A DNA stretch of 64,000 bases from NCBI RefSeq assembly GCF_013304735.1, contig NZ_JAAITI010000016.1, positions 1 through 64,000 of the forward strand, read 5' to 3'. This DNA comes from Blautia luti. GTDB lineage: Bacteria; Bacillota; Clostridia; Lachnospirales; Lachnospiraceae. Under the pieces are notes generated by a model, which ran no database searches, was not told the origin of the DNA, and saw only the letters and a list, made by a program, of their open reading frames with translations. Positions 44,306-53,012 of this stretch are shown one piece after another. Positions within the stretch are counted from its first letter, which is position 1. Each line of letters begins with the position of its first letter. The position numbers and the translations under genes were made by a program.

Positions 44306-44353
44306 AAAAGGCCTTCCATACATGATTATCCACATGCATGGAAGGCCTCTTTT
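44306..44353. terminator. Bidirectional terminator between MATE and lysA
   Basis: AGGCCTTCCAT...CATG and CATG.ATGGAAGGCCT, an almost perfect 15-base stem with AAAA and TTTT outside; serves both convergent genes. Confidence 0.85.
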
Positions 44354-44372
44354 CATAGCTTTAATCTATCTC

Positions 44373-45662
44373 TTATTTCAGTTCGTCTTCATCCTGAAGA
44401 AGTTTTTCAAAAACAGGGAAGCAGTCAAATGTTGCAAAATAATCTCTCGGTGTCTCGGCACGGCGGATCATCTCAAAGCTGCCATCTTCATGAAGAAGGA
44501 TCTCTGCAGATTTCAGTTTGCCATTGTAGTTATAGCCCATTGCAAAACCATGAGCGCCTGCATCGTGGATCACAAGAAGATCTCCCATATCGATCTTCGG
44601 AAGCATACGGTCAATGGCAAATTTATCATTGTTCTCACAGAGGGAACCTGTCACATCATATTTATGGTCGCACGGCTCATTCTCTTTCCCCATAACGGTA
44701 ATGTGATGATAAGCACCATACATAGCCGGACGCATCAGGTTTACTGCGCAGGCATCTACACCGATATACTCCTTGTGTGTATGTTTCTCATGGATCGCTT
44801 TTGTGACAAGGCAGCCATACGGTCCCATCATGAAACGGCCAAGCTCTGTATAGATCGCAACATCACCCATTCCCTCCGGAACAAGGACTTCTTCATAAAC
44901 CTTGCGGACACCCTCACCGATCACACGGATATCGTTTGGCTCCTGATCCGGTTTATAAGGAATTCCGATACCACCGGAAAGGTTGATAAATTTAATGTGT
45001 GCACCTGTTTCTTTCTGAAGCTTCACGGCAAGCTCAAACATAACTTTTGCAAGCATCGGATAGTAGTCGTTGGTTACGGTGTTGCTGGCAAGGAATGCAT
45101 GGATTCCGAATTCTTTGGCACCTTTGGATTTCAGGATACGGAATGCATCAAAGATCTGCTCGGTAGTCATTCCATATTTTGCATCTCCAGGATTATCCAT
45201 GATACCGTTGCTGATCTTAAATACTCCGCCTGGATTGTAACGGCAGCTGATCACTTCCGGGATTTTTCCGAGAGCTTTCTCTACGCTCTCAATATGTGTG
45301 ATATCATCAAGATTGATGATCCCACCGATCTCATCTGCATATCTGAACTCTTTCTCCGGTGTATCGTTGGAGGAAAACATGATGTCACCCTTTTTGCAGC
45401 CTACTGCCTTGGCCATCATAAGCTCTGTTTCTGAGGAGCAGTCGCAGCCACAGCCATACTCCTGCAGAATGTTGATCAGATATGGATTCGGTGTTGCCTT
45501 TACCGCAAAAAACTCCTTGAATCCTTTGTTCCATGCAAAAGCCTCTTTCAGCGCTTTTGCATTCTCACGGATTCCCTTCTCATCATAGAGATGAAAGGGT
45601 GTCGGAAATTTTTCAGTAATTTCGTTGAGTTTCTCAAGTGTCACAAATGGTTCTTTTTTCAT
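44373..45662 (-). CDS. lysA: Diaminopimelate decarboxylase
   Basis: 429 residues. Converts meso-diaminopimelate to L-lysine with pyridoxal phosphate. The PLP lysine sits in FFAVKATPNPYL; the glycine loop LSGGIGIPYKPDQ and the C-terminal CENNDKFAIDR and DAGAHGFAMGYNYNG motifs are present. It belongs to the alanine-racemase-fold decarboxylases; the related D-ornithine/lysine group is less likely. It follows pyk with a UUCG-capped hairpin between; last gene of the corA-rhomboid-pyk-lysA row. No lysine riboswitch precedes it. Confidence 0.88.
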   Translation of the reverse strand: MKKEPFVTLEKLNEITEKFPTPFHLYDEKGIRENAKALKEAFAWNKGFKEFFAVKATPNPYLINILQEYGCGCDCSSETELMMAKAVGCKKGDIMFSSNDTPEKEFRYADEIGGIINLDDITHIESVEKALGKIPEVISCRYNPGGVFKISNGIMDNPGDAKYGMTTEQIFDAFRILKSKGAKEFGIHAFLASNTVTNDYYPMLAKVMFELAVKLQKETGAHIKFINLSGGIGIPYKPDQEPNDIRVIGEGVRKVYEEVLVPEGMGDVAIYTELGRFMMGPYGCLVTKAIHEKHTHKEYIGVDACAVNLMRPAMYGAYHHITVMGKENEPCDHKYDVTGSLCENNDKFAIDRMLPKIDMGDLLVIHDAGAHGFAMGYNYNGKLKSAEILLHEDGSFEMIRRAETPRDYFATFDCFPVFEKLLQDEDELK

Positions 45663-45686
45663 AATAACTGCATCTCCTGTTTTTCC

Positions 45687-45714
45687 GACTGCTGTTCCCG
45701 AAGAAACCTCAGTC
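45687..45714 (-). other. UUCG-capped hairpin between pyk and lysA
   Basis: On the minus strand: GACTG-AG-GTTTC-TTCG-GGAAC-AG-CAGTC, symmetric stem with an AG/AG internal loop and a TTCG tetraloop, beginning right after the pyk stop codon. No U-tract follows, so processing or stability is more likely than termination. Confidence 0.5.
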
Positions 45715-47151
45715 TTATTCTGCCTCGATCACGTGCATCATATTGGTCACTGCACCACGACCGTTTGTCATGTTAGTCGCAGGGTCTCCTGCTGTAAATA
45801 CAACAAGGTCTCCTTTATGGATCAGATGACGGCTGCGGACAACATTCATAGCCTGAGACATGATATGGTCCGTGGTATCTCTCTGATATCCTTTCAGAGG
45901 TGTTACACCCCAGATCAGCTGAAGCTTATGCTGGATGGTTGAGTTTGGTGTGATCGCATAGATCGGAACCTTCGGGCGGAAATTGGAGATCAGTCTGGCT
46001 GTATTTCCACTCATTGTCGGTGTTACGATAGCGTTCGCTTTCAGGTTCTTTGCAGTACGCACCGTTGCAAGTGCCACTGCACTGGAGATCTTCTCTCTTC
46101 CATCCATGGAACGATGTTCGATAAACACTTTATAATCCAGATGCGGCTCTGTCATCTCTGCGATCTCTGCCATCATCTTAAGGGCATCAACCGGATATTT
46201 ACCGGCTGCTGTCTCTCCGGAAAGCATGATCGCATCGGTTCCGTCGTAGATCGCATTGGCAACGTCCGCTACCTCCGCACGTGTCGGACGCGGATTACGG
46301 ATCATGGAATCCAGCATCTGTGTTGCTGTGATAACCGGTGTATAATGTTCATTGCATTTACGGATGATCTCTTTCTGGATGTGCGGCACCTGGCTTGCAG
46401 GAATCTCCACGCCAAGATCTCCTCTGGCAACCATGATACCATCCGATGCTTCAATGATGGAATCAATGTTCTCAACACCTTCTGCATTCTCAATCTTCGC
46501 AATAATACCGATGTCCTTTCCGCCATTATCATTCAGAAGCTTACGGATCTCACGGATCACCTCTGCGGAACGGACAAAGGATGCCGCGATGAAATCAAAT
46601 TTCTGCTCGATACCAAAGATGATATCCTTTTTATCCTGCTCTGTGATTCCCGGAAGATTTACTTTTACATAAGGAACATTTACGCCCTTCTTCTCACCCA
46701 GCTCACCGCCGTTTAAGATATCACAGACAATATCGGTCCCCTTGATTGCCTTAACCTCAAGCTCGATCAGACCATCATCAATGAGGATCTTGTTTCCCGG
46801 TTTTACATCCTTGTAAAGTGTCTCATATGTGATAGCAACCTTTGTACTATCGCCTTCAAAATCGCCAATTCCAAGTACAAACTGTTTTCCTGCTTCCAGC
46901 TTAACCTTCTGTCCGTCCTTCAAAAGTCTGGTACGGATCTCCGGTCCCTTTGTATCAAGAAGCATCGCGATCGGCATATCCAGCTCCTCACGAAGCTCTT
47001 TGATCATATCCACACGGCCCTTCTGCTCCTCGTGGTCTCCATGAGAAAAGTTAAATCTGGCAATATCCATTCCATTCTCCATAAGAGCTTTCAGAGTTTC
47101 CCTGTTGTTGCTGGCAGGTCCAAGTGTACAGATAATCTTTGTTTTTTTCAT
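45715..47151 (-). CDS. pyk: Pyruvate kinase
   Basis: 478 residues, the short form without the C-terminal PEP-utiliser domain found in Bacillus. Final glycolytic step: phosphoenolpyruvate and ADP to pyruvate and ATP. Seen: IICTLGPASNNRETLK, MDIARFNFSHGDHEEQ, GIMVARGDLGVEI and the substrate/K+ segment TQMLDSMIRNPRPTRAEVAD, then SGETAAGKYPVDAL. Stands 27 bases after the rhomboid-like gene. Confidence 0.97.
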   Translation of the reverse strand: MKKTKIICTLGPASNNRETLKALMENGMDIARFNFSHGDHEEQKGRVDMIKELREELDMPIAMLLDTKGPEIRTRLLKDGQKVKLEAGKQFVLGIGDFEGDSTKVAITYETLYKDVKPGNKILIDDGLIELEVKAIKGTDIVCDILNGGELGEKKGVNVPYVKVNLPGITEQDKKDIIFGIEQKFDFIAASFVRSAEVIREIRKLLNDNGGKDIGIIAKIENAEGVENIDSIIEASDGIMVARGDLGVEIPASQVPHIQKEIIRKCNEHYTPVITATQMLDSMIRNPRPTRAEVADVANAIYDGTDAIMLSGETAAGKYPVDALKMMAEIAEMTEPHLDYKVFIEHRSMDGREKISSAVALATVRTAKNLKANAIVTPTMSGNTARLISNFRPKVPIYAITPNSTIQHKLQLIWGVTPLKGYQRDTTDHIMSQAMNVVRSRHLIHKGDLVVFTAGDPATNMTNGRGAVTNMMHVIEAE

Positions 47152-47178
47152 AATGATATTCTCCTTCGTTCGTACGTT

Positions 47179-48069
47179 TTACTGTACGTGTTTATGTGTA
47201 AATAAATGGTCCTGACAATATTCATAATTTCCCTTGCACTTTGAGCAGAAACGGAACTCCAGATTTGGATCATCCTTTTCGGTACGTCCGCAGATCGCGC
47301 ATTTATGCTTGGCAATTCCATCTGGTCCATAGCCCGTTCTGGTCGGAGCCATGGCCTTCTTAAACTGCTGTCTCCTGTGAATCTCCTTCGGATTGTAACG
47401 GTTCATATCCCGCGTACTGAAATAAAAGATCACAAAATTCAAAAGTGATGCTACAATCGGCACAACGCCTACCCAAAGTCCAACTCTAAGATATGATACG
47501 ATATCCCACGCAATAAACAGTCCATATACAAATGCCATCCATTTCATCTTGATGGGGATCACAAACATAAGCAGCAGCTGAAGATCCGGATATGTGACTG
47601 CATAGGCAAGGAAAATGGAAAGACTGATATAATATGTGGTAAAAATGCCACCGCCAAGAGAATAGGTAATCCCATTCATCATCACATAGCCACCTGTAAA
47701 TACATACAGAAGCACTGCCGCGATCACAGTGAATAAAAGTCCTGAAAAAATATACAATGTATACCGGAAAGTCCCCCAGGTACGTTCCAGAGAAGTACCA
47801 ATCGGATAATAGAAGAAAAAGATTGCGAGAAGGAACATCACAAGATTGCCGGTTCCTCCCACACTGGACGGCGGATAGATCACCCATGTCACCAGTCTCC
47901 AGACCTGTCCCTTCATGACCATGGACATATCAAGACTCAGCATATCCAAAACTCCCGGAGCAAACATGGCCAGAAAATATCCCAGCACATAGCATCCGAT
48001 GATGTAAACAGTCAGATTCGGAACCCCGAATCTTCCGAATTTACGTTCCAGCTTATCAATAAATTTCAT
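47179..48069 (-). CDS. Rhomboid-fold membrane protein lacking the catalytic serine, with zinc-ribbon tail
   Basis: 296 residues. Six membrane helices in ~20-225 with rhomboid-like features (GQVWRLVTWVIYPP between helices 1 and 2, then GTSLERTWGTFRYTLYIFSG). The expected GxSG serine region reads YSLGGGIFTTYY, and neither the helix-2 His/Asn pair nor the helix-6 His is seen, so it is likely a proteolytically inactive rhomboid. The cytosolic tail has CAICGRTEKDDPNLEFRFCSKC followed by CQDHLFTHKH, a zinc-ribbon-like module. Position between corA and pyk is conserved nowhere I can recall. Function unknown. Confidence 0.65.
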   Translation of the reverse strand: MKFIDKLERKFGRFGVPNLTVYIIGCYVLGYFLAMFAPGVLDMLSLDMSMVMKGQVWRLVTWVIYPPSSVGGTGNLVMFLLAIFFFYYPIGTSLERTWGTFRYTLYIFSGLLFTVIAAVLLYVFTGGYVMMNGITYSLGGGIFTTYYISLSIFLAYAVTYPDLQLLLMFVIPIKMKWMAFVYGLFIAWDIVSYLRVGLWVGVVPIVASLLNFVIFYFSTRDMNRYNPKEIHRRQQFKKAMAPTRTGYGPDGIAKHKCAICGRTEKDDPNLEFRFCSKCKGNYEYCQDHLFTHKHVQ

Positions 48070-48099
48070 TAAAATCTCCTTTCAGAAAACTTTTGAAAA

Positions 48100-49041
48100 T
48101 CAGAAAAACCGCTTCTTGGAAAGAATGATCGCTGCCACAACACTGATCGCCACAGAAATCAGGATAATGATCAGAAATCCCAACGGACTCCTTGATAAGG
48201 GCATACCGGAACCAGCCACATTCATTCCATAAGCACTGAACACAATGGTCGGAATGCTCATGACAATGGTAATGATCGCCAGTACCTTCATAACGATATT
48301 CATATTATTGGAAATAATAGATGCAAAGGCATCCATGGTTCCGTTCAGGATTCCGCTGTACACATTGGCCATTTCGATAGCCTGTTTGTTCTCAGTGATG
48401 ACATCTTCCAGAAGATCCGTATCCTCCGGATATTTCTTGATACTGTCTATCTTCAGAAGCTTCTCCAGCACAACCTCGTTGGACCGGAGGGATGTGATAA
48501 AGTAAGTCAGGGATTTCTGCAGCTCCAGAAGCTCGATCAGCTCCTCGTTTCTTGTGGAAAGATGCAGTTTTTCTTCCACCTGCTCACTTTTCTTGTCAAT
48601 GATACGCAGATAACGCAGGTACATACTTGCATTTCTGTAAAGGATCTGGAAAATAAAACGGGTCTTCATATAGGTAAAAAAGCTCCGGACTCTTCCTTCC
48701 ATAAATCTGGTCAGAACCGGTGTGTCCTCCAGACAGATGGTAAAGATCATAGACCCTGTCACAATGATACCAAGCGGTATGGTTCCATACCAGTCCTTGT
48801 CATTACGCTCCTCGATCATAGGAACGTCAACCAGGATCAGTGTATAATTATCCTCAACTTCGATACGTGACCGTTCTTCCTCATCCAAAGGGGATCGTAA
48901 ATCGTCAACCTCTATATCAAACTTCTCGGAAAATTCAAAAATCTCTGTTGCCGTCGGATTCGTCAGCGCAATCCAGCAGCCTTCCTCCGGTTCCTGTATC
49001 TGGTGGATGGCTCCGTCTATTGTCTTGTAAATCCTTACCAC
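48100..49041 (-). CDS. corA: CorA family magnesium/divalent-cation transporter
   Basis: 313 residues from GTG 49041 (MVRIYKTIDG), since GAAGGGAAG lies upstream and the longer frame begins with a poor TTG. Long cytosolic N-terminal domain, then two C-terminal membrane helices; the first ends in the pore signature YGMN (FSAYGMNVAG) and the last is followed by a basic end (LSKKRFF). Mediates Mg2+ influx (possibly Co2+, Ni2+). First gene of the row leading into rhomboid-like, pyk and lysA. Confidence 0.9.
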   Translation of the reverse strand: MVRIYKTIDGAIHQIQEPEEGCWIALTNPTATEIFEFSEKFDIEVDDLRSPLDEEERSRIEVEDNYTLILVDVPMIEERNDKDWYGTIPLGIIVTGSMIFTICLEDTPVLTRFMEGRVRSFFTYMKTRFIFQILYRNASMYLRYLRIIDKKSEQVEEKLHLSTRNEELIELLELQKSLTYFITSLRSNEVVLEKLLKIDSIKKYPEDTDLLEDVITENKQAIEMANVYSGILNGTMDAFASIISNNMNIVMKVLAIITIVMSIPTIVFSAYGMNVAGSGMPLSRSPLGFLIIILISVAISVVAAIILSKKRFF

Positions 49042-49094
49042 GATTCCCACTTCCCTTCTTTTGCTTTTCTTTTGCCAGGGCAAAATTCATTTTT

Positions 49095-49123
49095 ATTATA
49101 AATAGTCAAAATAGCTTTGTCAA
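49095..49123 (-). promoter_or_regulatory. Promoter of the corA operon
   Basis: TTGACA (49118-49123), 17-base spacer, TATAAT (49095-49100) on the minus strand, about 55 bases before the GTG start. Confidence 0.85.
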
Positions 49124-49204
49124 TTCATACATTTTCTTTTTAAAAAAGCTTTTAAATAATTTCACAGGATCTTTACATAAAAATTCATTCTGCTTTCCAC
49201 GTTC

Positions 49205-49233
49205 TTTACATTTTTTCCGGCTTCCTATATAAT
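49205..49233 (+). promoter_or_regulatory. Promoter of aroC
   Basis: TTTACA (49205-49210), 17-base spacer, TATAAT (49228-49233), 35 bases before the start codon. Confidence 0.75.
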
Positions 49234-49267
49234 GATTCCAGAATTCCAACGAAAGGAAGTTATACAA

Positions 49268-50362
49268 ATGAGCCAGTCATCATTCGGAAAAAAATTCGTA
49301 GTTACCACCTGGGGTGAATCTCATGGCAAGGCCATCGGTGCGGTTCTCGACGGCTGCCCGGCGGGCCTCTCTCTCTGCAAGGAAGATATCCAGGTTTTTC
49401 TTGACCGGAGGAAACCCGGCCAGAGCCGCTACACAACTGCCCGTAAGGAAGGAGATCTGGTTGAGATCCTTTCCGGAGTTTTTGAGGGAAAAACTACCGG
49501 CACACCAATCTCTCTTCTGATCCGCAATACCGATCAGCGTTCCAGAGATTACGGAAATATCGCATACTCCTACCGTCCCGGTCATGCAGACTTTACCTTT
49601 GACCAGAAATACGGATTCCGTGATTACCGTGGAGGCGGACGTTCTTCCGGAAGGGAAACCGCCGGACGTGTGGCAGCCGGTGCTATTGCCATCAAGCTGT
49701 TAAATGAACTTGGTATTACGTTTACCACCTATGCGAAATCCATCGGTCCTGTGGAAATCCAGTCTTTCTCAGAAGAAGAGATCCGGAACAATTCCCTCTG
49801 TATGCCAGACGCCGACGCAGCAAAAAAGGCATCCGCCTATCTCGAGCAGTGTCTCAACAGCCAGGACAGTGCAGGCGGTGTGATCGAATGCCGGATCAAA
49901 AATGTTCCTGCTGGTCTTGGTGATACGGTTTTTGACAAGCTGGATGCCACTCTTGCTCATGCGATCATGTCCATCGGTGCTGTAAAAGCTGTTGAGATCG
50001 GTGACGGTATTAATGTGACACGTCTTACCGGTTCCGAAGACAACGACGGTTTTGTCCAGAAAGACGGCATCATTTCCAAAACCTCCAACCATGCAGGCGG
50101 TATCATGGGCGGTATGAGTGACGGCAGTGACATTATCCTCCGTGCCCATATCAAACCAACACCATCGATCAGCCAGCCCCAGTCCACCGTAACCAGCTCC
50201 GGCGAAAATCTGGAGCTTGAGATCAAAGGACGCCATGATCCTGTTATTGTTCCACGTGCCGTAGTTGTTGTGGAAGCCATGGCAGCTCTCACAATCACCG
50301 ATGCACTTTTTGCCAATATGAGCGCACGCATGGACCGCATCCACGAATTCTATCGCAGATAA
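49268..50362 (+). CDS. aroC: Chorismate synthase
   Basis: 364 residues from ATG 49268 (MSQSSFGKKFVVTTWGESHG), with AAGGAAG 8 bases upstream. Converts 5-enolpyruvylshikimate 3-phosphate to chorismate using reduced FMN. Motifs: GESHGKAIGAVLDGCPAG, RPGHADFTFDQKYGFRDYRG, GGRSSGRETAGRVAAGAIA and the C-terminal KGRHDPVIVPRAV. Monocistronic here; other aro genes are not in the window. Confidence 0.97.
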   Translation: MSQSSFGKKFVVTTWGESHGKAIGAVLDGCPAGLSLCKEDIQVFLDRRKPGQSRYTTARKEGDLVEILSGVFEGKTTGTPISLLIRNTDQRSRDYGNIAYSYRPGHADFTFDQKYGFRDYRGGGRSSGRETAGRVAAGAIAIKLLNELGITFTTYAKSIGPVEIQSFSEEEIRNNSLCMPDADAAKKASAYLEQCLNSQDSAGGVIECRIKNVPAGLGDTVFDKLDATLAHAIMSIGAVKAVEIGDGINVTRLTGSEDNDGFVQKDGIISKTSNHAGGIMGGMSDGSDIILRAHIKPTPSISQPQSTVTSSGENLELEIKGRHDPVIVPRAVVVVEAMAALTITDALFANMSARMDRIHEFYRR

Positions 50363-50423
50363 AACCGCCCTTATTCCTGAAAGATCCGTGGATTCATCCG
50401 TAATGCCAAATGCTTTTCCAACA

Positions 50424-50472
50424 AAAAACAGACTCAGGGAATCTTATTGCTTATCCCTGAGTCTGTTTTTGT
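50424..50472. terminator. Bidirectional terminator between aroC and the lactonase-like gene
   Basis: ACAGACTCAGGGA/TCCCTGAGTCTGT, perfect 13-base stem with a 13-base loop, A-run before and TTTTT after. Confidence 0.9.
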
Positions 50473-50512
50473 ATCCGGATATCTGGCCGTTGCAGTCATT
50501 TACCGAAAAGAA

Positions 50513-51598
50513 TCATTTGCAGATGCCATCCACATCTCCCGGCACCGGCCAGATATGGATGCTGTTCGGTGTTTCGATCTTTCTTGGCTTCTCATTCATC
50601 ATAATAATATTTTTTTCGTAATCTACTGTAAAAACAGTAATACTGTTACTTCCATGATTTGCAATGGCAATGTGTTTGTTATCCGGGAAGATCATAAGAT
50701 CTTTCGGATAATCACCGCTGATCGGAAGGGTAAATTTCTTGGTCAGAAGGCCGGTTTCCTGGTCTACCGCATACATGGTTACTGTGTTCTCACCTGCAGT
50801 TGTGCAGAAAAGATATTTGCCATCTGCAGAAAGAGACATACCTGATGCTGCGTTGTGAATCGCATCATTGGCGTCTTCTTTTCCAAGAGTGGTAATACTC
50901 TGGAGCAGCTGGAACTCCGGGTTCTTGCCGCTTCCGTCATAGCTGTATACCTTAACCTCATTGCTGAGCTCAAAAAGAAGATATGCAAATCTTCCATCAT
51001 CACTGAAACGGATAATACGAGGGCCACTCTCTCTCGGGCAGCGGAGGATGTCAACAAGCTCCAGTTTATCTTTCTTCTTGTTGATCCTGTAGATCTTAAC
51101 CTGATCAATGCCATTATCTACCGCACAGAGATATTTGTTATCCGGTGTGGGGCGGACACAATTTACATGTGGACGGAAGTTACGTTCTGCCACACTTCCA
51201 AGTCCTTTATGGAAAACACCGTCCATAACACTTCCCAGACGTCCGTCTTTATGTGTATGTACAACCGTTACCTTACCATCATGATAACCTGCTACATAAA
51301 GATATCTTCCGTCTACATCTGTTGCAAGATAACAGCCTCGCATTCCGTTAATATCTACGCTGTTAATACGGGAAAGATCTCCATTTTCATCTCTCTCGAA
51401 TACAGCCACACCTTCATCCTCGATGGAGTACAGATATTTACCGTTTTTGGAAACTGCCAGATGAGATGCATTGCTGACCTCTACCTCGCTGCGCTCTGTC
51501 AGTGTTCCGTTCTCTACATCTACATCGTATACCTGAATTCCCTTACTGGTTCCATGGGTATATGTTCCCACGTAAGCCACGTACTTCTTTTTTCCCAT
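50513..51598 (-). CDS. Beta-propeller lactonase family protein (YkgB/6-phosphogluconolactonase-like)
   Basis: 361 residues from ATG 51598 (MGKKKYVAYVGTYTHGTSKG), with AGGAGG upstream. Seven-bladed propeller of the PF10282 type: GTYTHGTSKGIQVY, HLAVSKNGKYLYS, NCVRPTPDNKYLCAVDNG, PRIIRFSDDGRFAYL and YPKDLMIFPDNKHIAIAN. E. coli Pgl of this family hydrolyses 6-phosphogluconolactone; without a zwf/gnd neighbour the substrate here is uncertain. Cytosolic, no signal peptide. Own promoter; downstream of hemL by 133 bases. Confidence 0.82.
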   Translation of the reverse strand: MGKKKYVAYVGTYTHGTSKGIQVYDVDVENGTLTERSEVEVSNASHLAVSKNGKYLYSIEDEGVAVFERDENGDLSRINSVDINGMRGCYLATDVDGRYLYVAGYHDGKVTVVHTHKDGRLGSVMDGVFHKGLGSVAERNFRPHVNCVRPTPDNKYLCAVDNGIDQVKIYRINKKKDKLELVDILRCPRESGPRIIRFSDDGRFAYLLFELSNEVKVYSYDGSGKNPEFQLLQSITTLGKEDANDAIHNAASGMSLSADGKYLFCTTAGENTVTMYAVDQETGLLTKKFTLPISGDYPKDLMIFPDNKHIAIANHGSNSITVFTVDYEKNIIMMNEKPRKIETPNSIHIWPVPGDVDGICK

Positions 51599-51644
51599 AA
51601 GCTCTGGCCTCCTGCTTTCACATTCATTACGTATTTTTGTGTTT

Positions 51645-51673
51645 ATTTTATCACAAAGTTTTTTGAAGAACAA
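51645..51673 (-). promoter_or_regulatory. Promoter of the lactonase-like gene
   Basis: TTGTTC (51668-51673), 17-base spacer, TAAAAT (51645-51650) on the minus strand. Confidence 0.5.
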
Positions 51674-51731
51674 GTTACCATCCTACTATCTTTGTGTAAA
51701 TTCCTGTGCAAAATCATTTTTTTTGCGGAAA

Positions 51732-53012
51732 TTACAGATCTCCCAGGGCGCCTCTCATTGCTTCCAGAGTTTCATCAATCACTTCATCTGTGTGTGCTGT
51801 GGAAAGGAACATTGCCTCAAACTGGGACGGAGCAAGATGGATGCCACGTTTCAGCATTCCCTTGAAATATTTTGCAAAAAGATCCAGGTTGGAGGTTTTT
51901 GCGGAAACATAATCTTTTACTTCCTGATCTGTGAAGAAGATACTTGCCAGGGAAGAATCATAATTTACCTGATATGGAAGACCTTTTTCCTCCACGATTG
52001 TCTTCAGTCCGCCGTAAAGTTTCTCGCCTTTTACTGCCAGATCTTTGTAGATCTCCTGATGCTCATAGAGATATTTCAGCTGTGTGAATCCTGCTGCCAT
52101 GGCAACCGGATTTCCACTTAAAGTACCTGCCTGGTATACAGGGCCACACGGTGAGATCAGCTCCATGATCTCTTTGCGTCCGCCATATGCACCTACCGGC
52201 ATTCCCGCACCGATAATTTTTCCATAGGTGACAAGATCCGGGCGAATGCCAAAATACTCTGCGGCTCCGCCAAAGGCAAGACGGAATCCTGTGATTACCT
52301 CATCAAAGATCAGCAAACAGTTATGCTCATCACAAAGCTGGCGAAGTCTCTTTAAGAAACCTGGTTTCGGAGGAACTACGCCCATGTTTGCTCCTATTGC
52401 CTCCACGATCACTGCCGCCACATTTCCCTCTTCCTGTTTGAGAAGCGCTTCCACGCTGGCCGCATCATTGTAGGTTGCAGTCATGGTATCCTGTGTGCAG
52501 CCTTTGGGAACACCGGCGCTGTCCGGAATACCGCTTGCCATCACACCGGAACCGGCACTTACTAGAAGGCAGTCACTGTGTCCGTGGTAGCAGCCTGCAA
52601 ATTTGATGATCTTGTCTTTTCCGGTGAAACCTCTTGCCGCACGGATGGCACTCATAACAGCCTCTGTTCCGGAGTTTACCATACGAATCATATCTACATG
52701 CGGAATATGCTCACAGATAAATTCTGCAATCTCCACTTCAATTTCCGTAGCGCATCCAAAGCTCAGGCCATTTTCACAGGCTTTGATCACGCTTTCACGG
52801 ATCTCCGGGAAATTATGTCCCAGGATCATCGGGCCCCAGGAATCAATATAATCCACATAGCGGTTTCCATCCACATCATAGATGTAACATTTATCTGCTT
52901 TTTCAATAAAACGAGGTGCCTCACCGATAGCTCCATAAGATCTTACCGGGCTGTTTACGCCTCCCGGTATTCTTTTTACCGCACGCTCAAATAACTGTTC
53001 TGATTTTGTCAT
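51732..53012 (-). CDS. hemL: Glutamate-1-semialdehyde 2,1-aminomutase
   Basis: 426 residues. PLP enzyme that forms 5-aminolevulinate in the C5 pathway. The PLP lysine is in YGKIIGAGMPVGAYGG; start motif RIPGGVNSPVRSYGAIG; MVNSGTEAVMSAIRAARG binds cofactor phosphate. Start overlaps the hemB stop (TGATG). Last gene of the hem operon; partner of HemA, which supplies glutamate-1-semialdehyde. Confidence 0.97.
   Translation of the reverse strand: MTKSEQLFERAVKRIPGGVNSPVRSYGAIGEAPRFIEKADKCYIYDVDGNRYVDYIDSWGPMILGHNFPEIRESVIKACENGLSFGCATEIEVEIAEFICEHIPHVDMIRMVNSGTEAVMSAIRAARGFTGKDKIIKFAGCYHGHSDCLLVSAGSGVMASGIPDSAGVPKGCTQDTMTATYNDAASVEALLKQEEGNVAAVIVEAIGANMGVVPPKPGFLKRLRQLCDEHNCLLIFDEVITGFRLAFGGAAEYFGIRPDLVTYGKIIGAGMPVGAYGGRKEIMELISPCGPVYQAGTLSGNPVAMAAGFTQLKYLYEHQEIYKDLAVKGEKLYGGLKTIVEEKGLPYQVNYDSSLASIFFTDQEVKDYVSAKTSNLDLFAKYFKGMLKRGIHLAPSQFEAMFLSTAHTDEVIDETLEAMRGALGDL

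Noticed and set aside
44373-45662. Lysine riboswitch or separate promoter for lysA
   Set aside because: Only 52 bases separate pyk and lysA, filled by a hairpin and the ribosome binding site.
49042-49083. Upstream extension of corA starting at TTG
   Set aside because: The extension is lysine-rich without family match and GAAGGGAAG fits the GTG at 49041 better.
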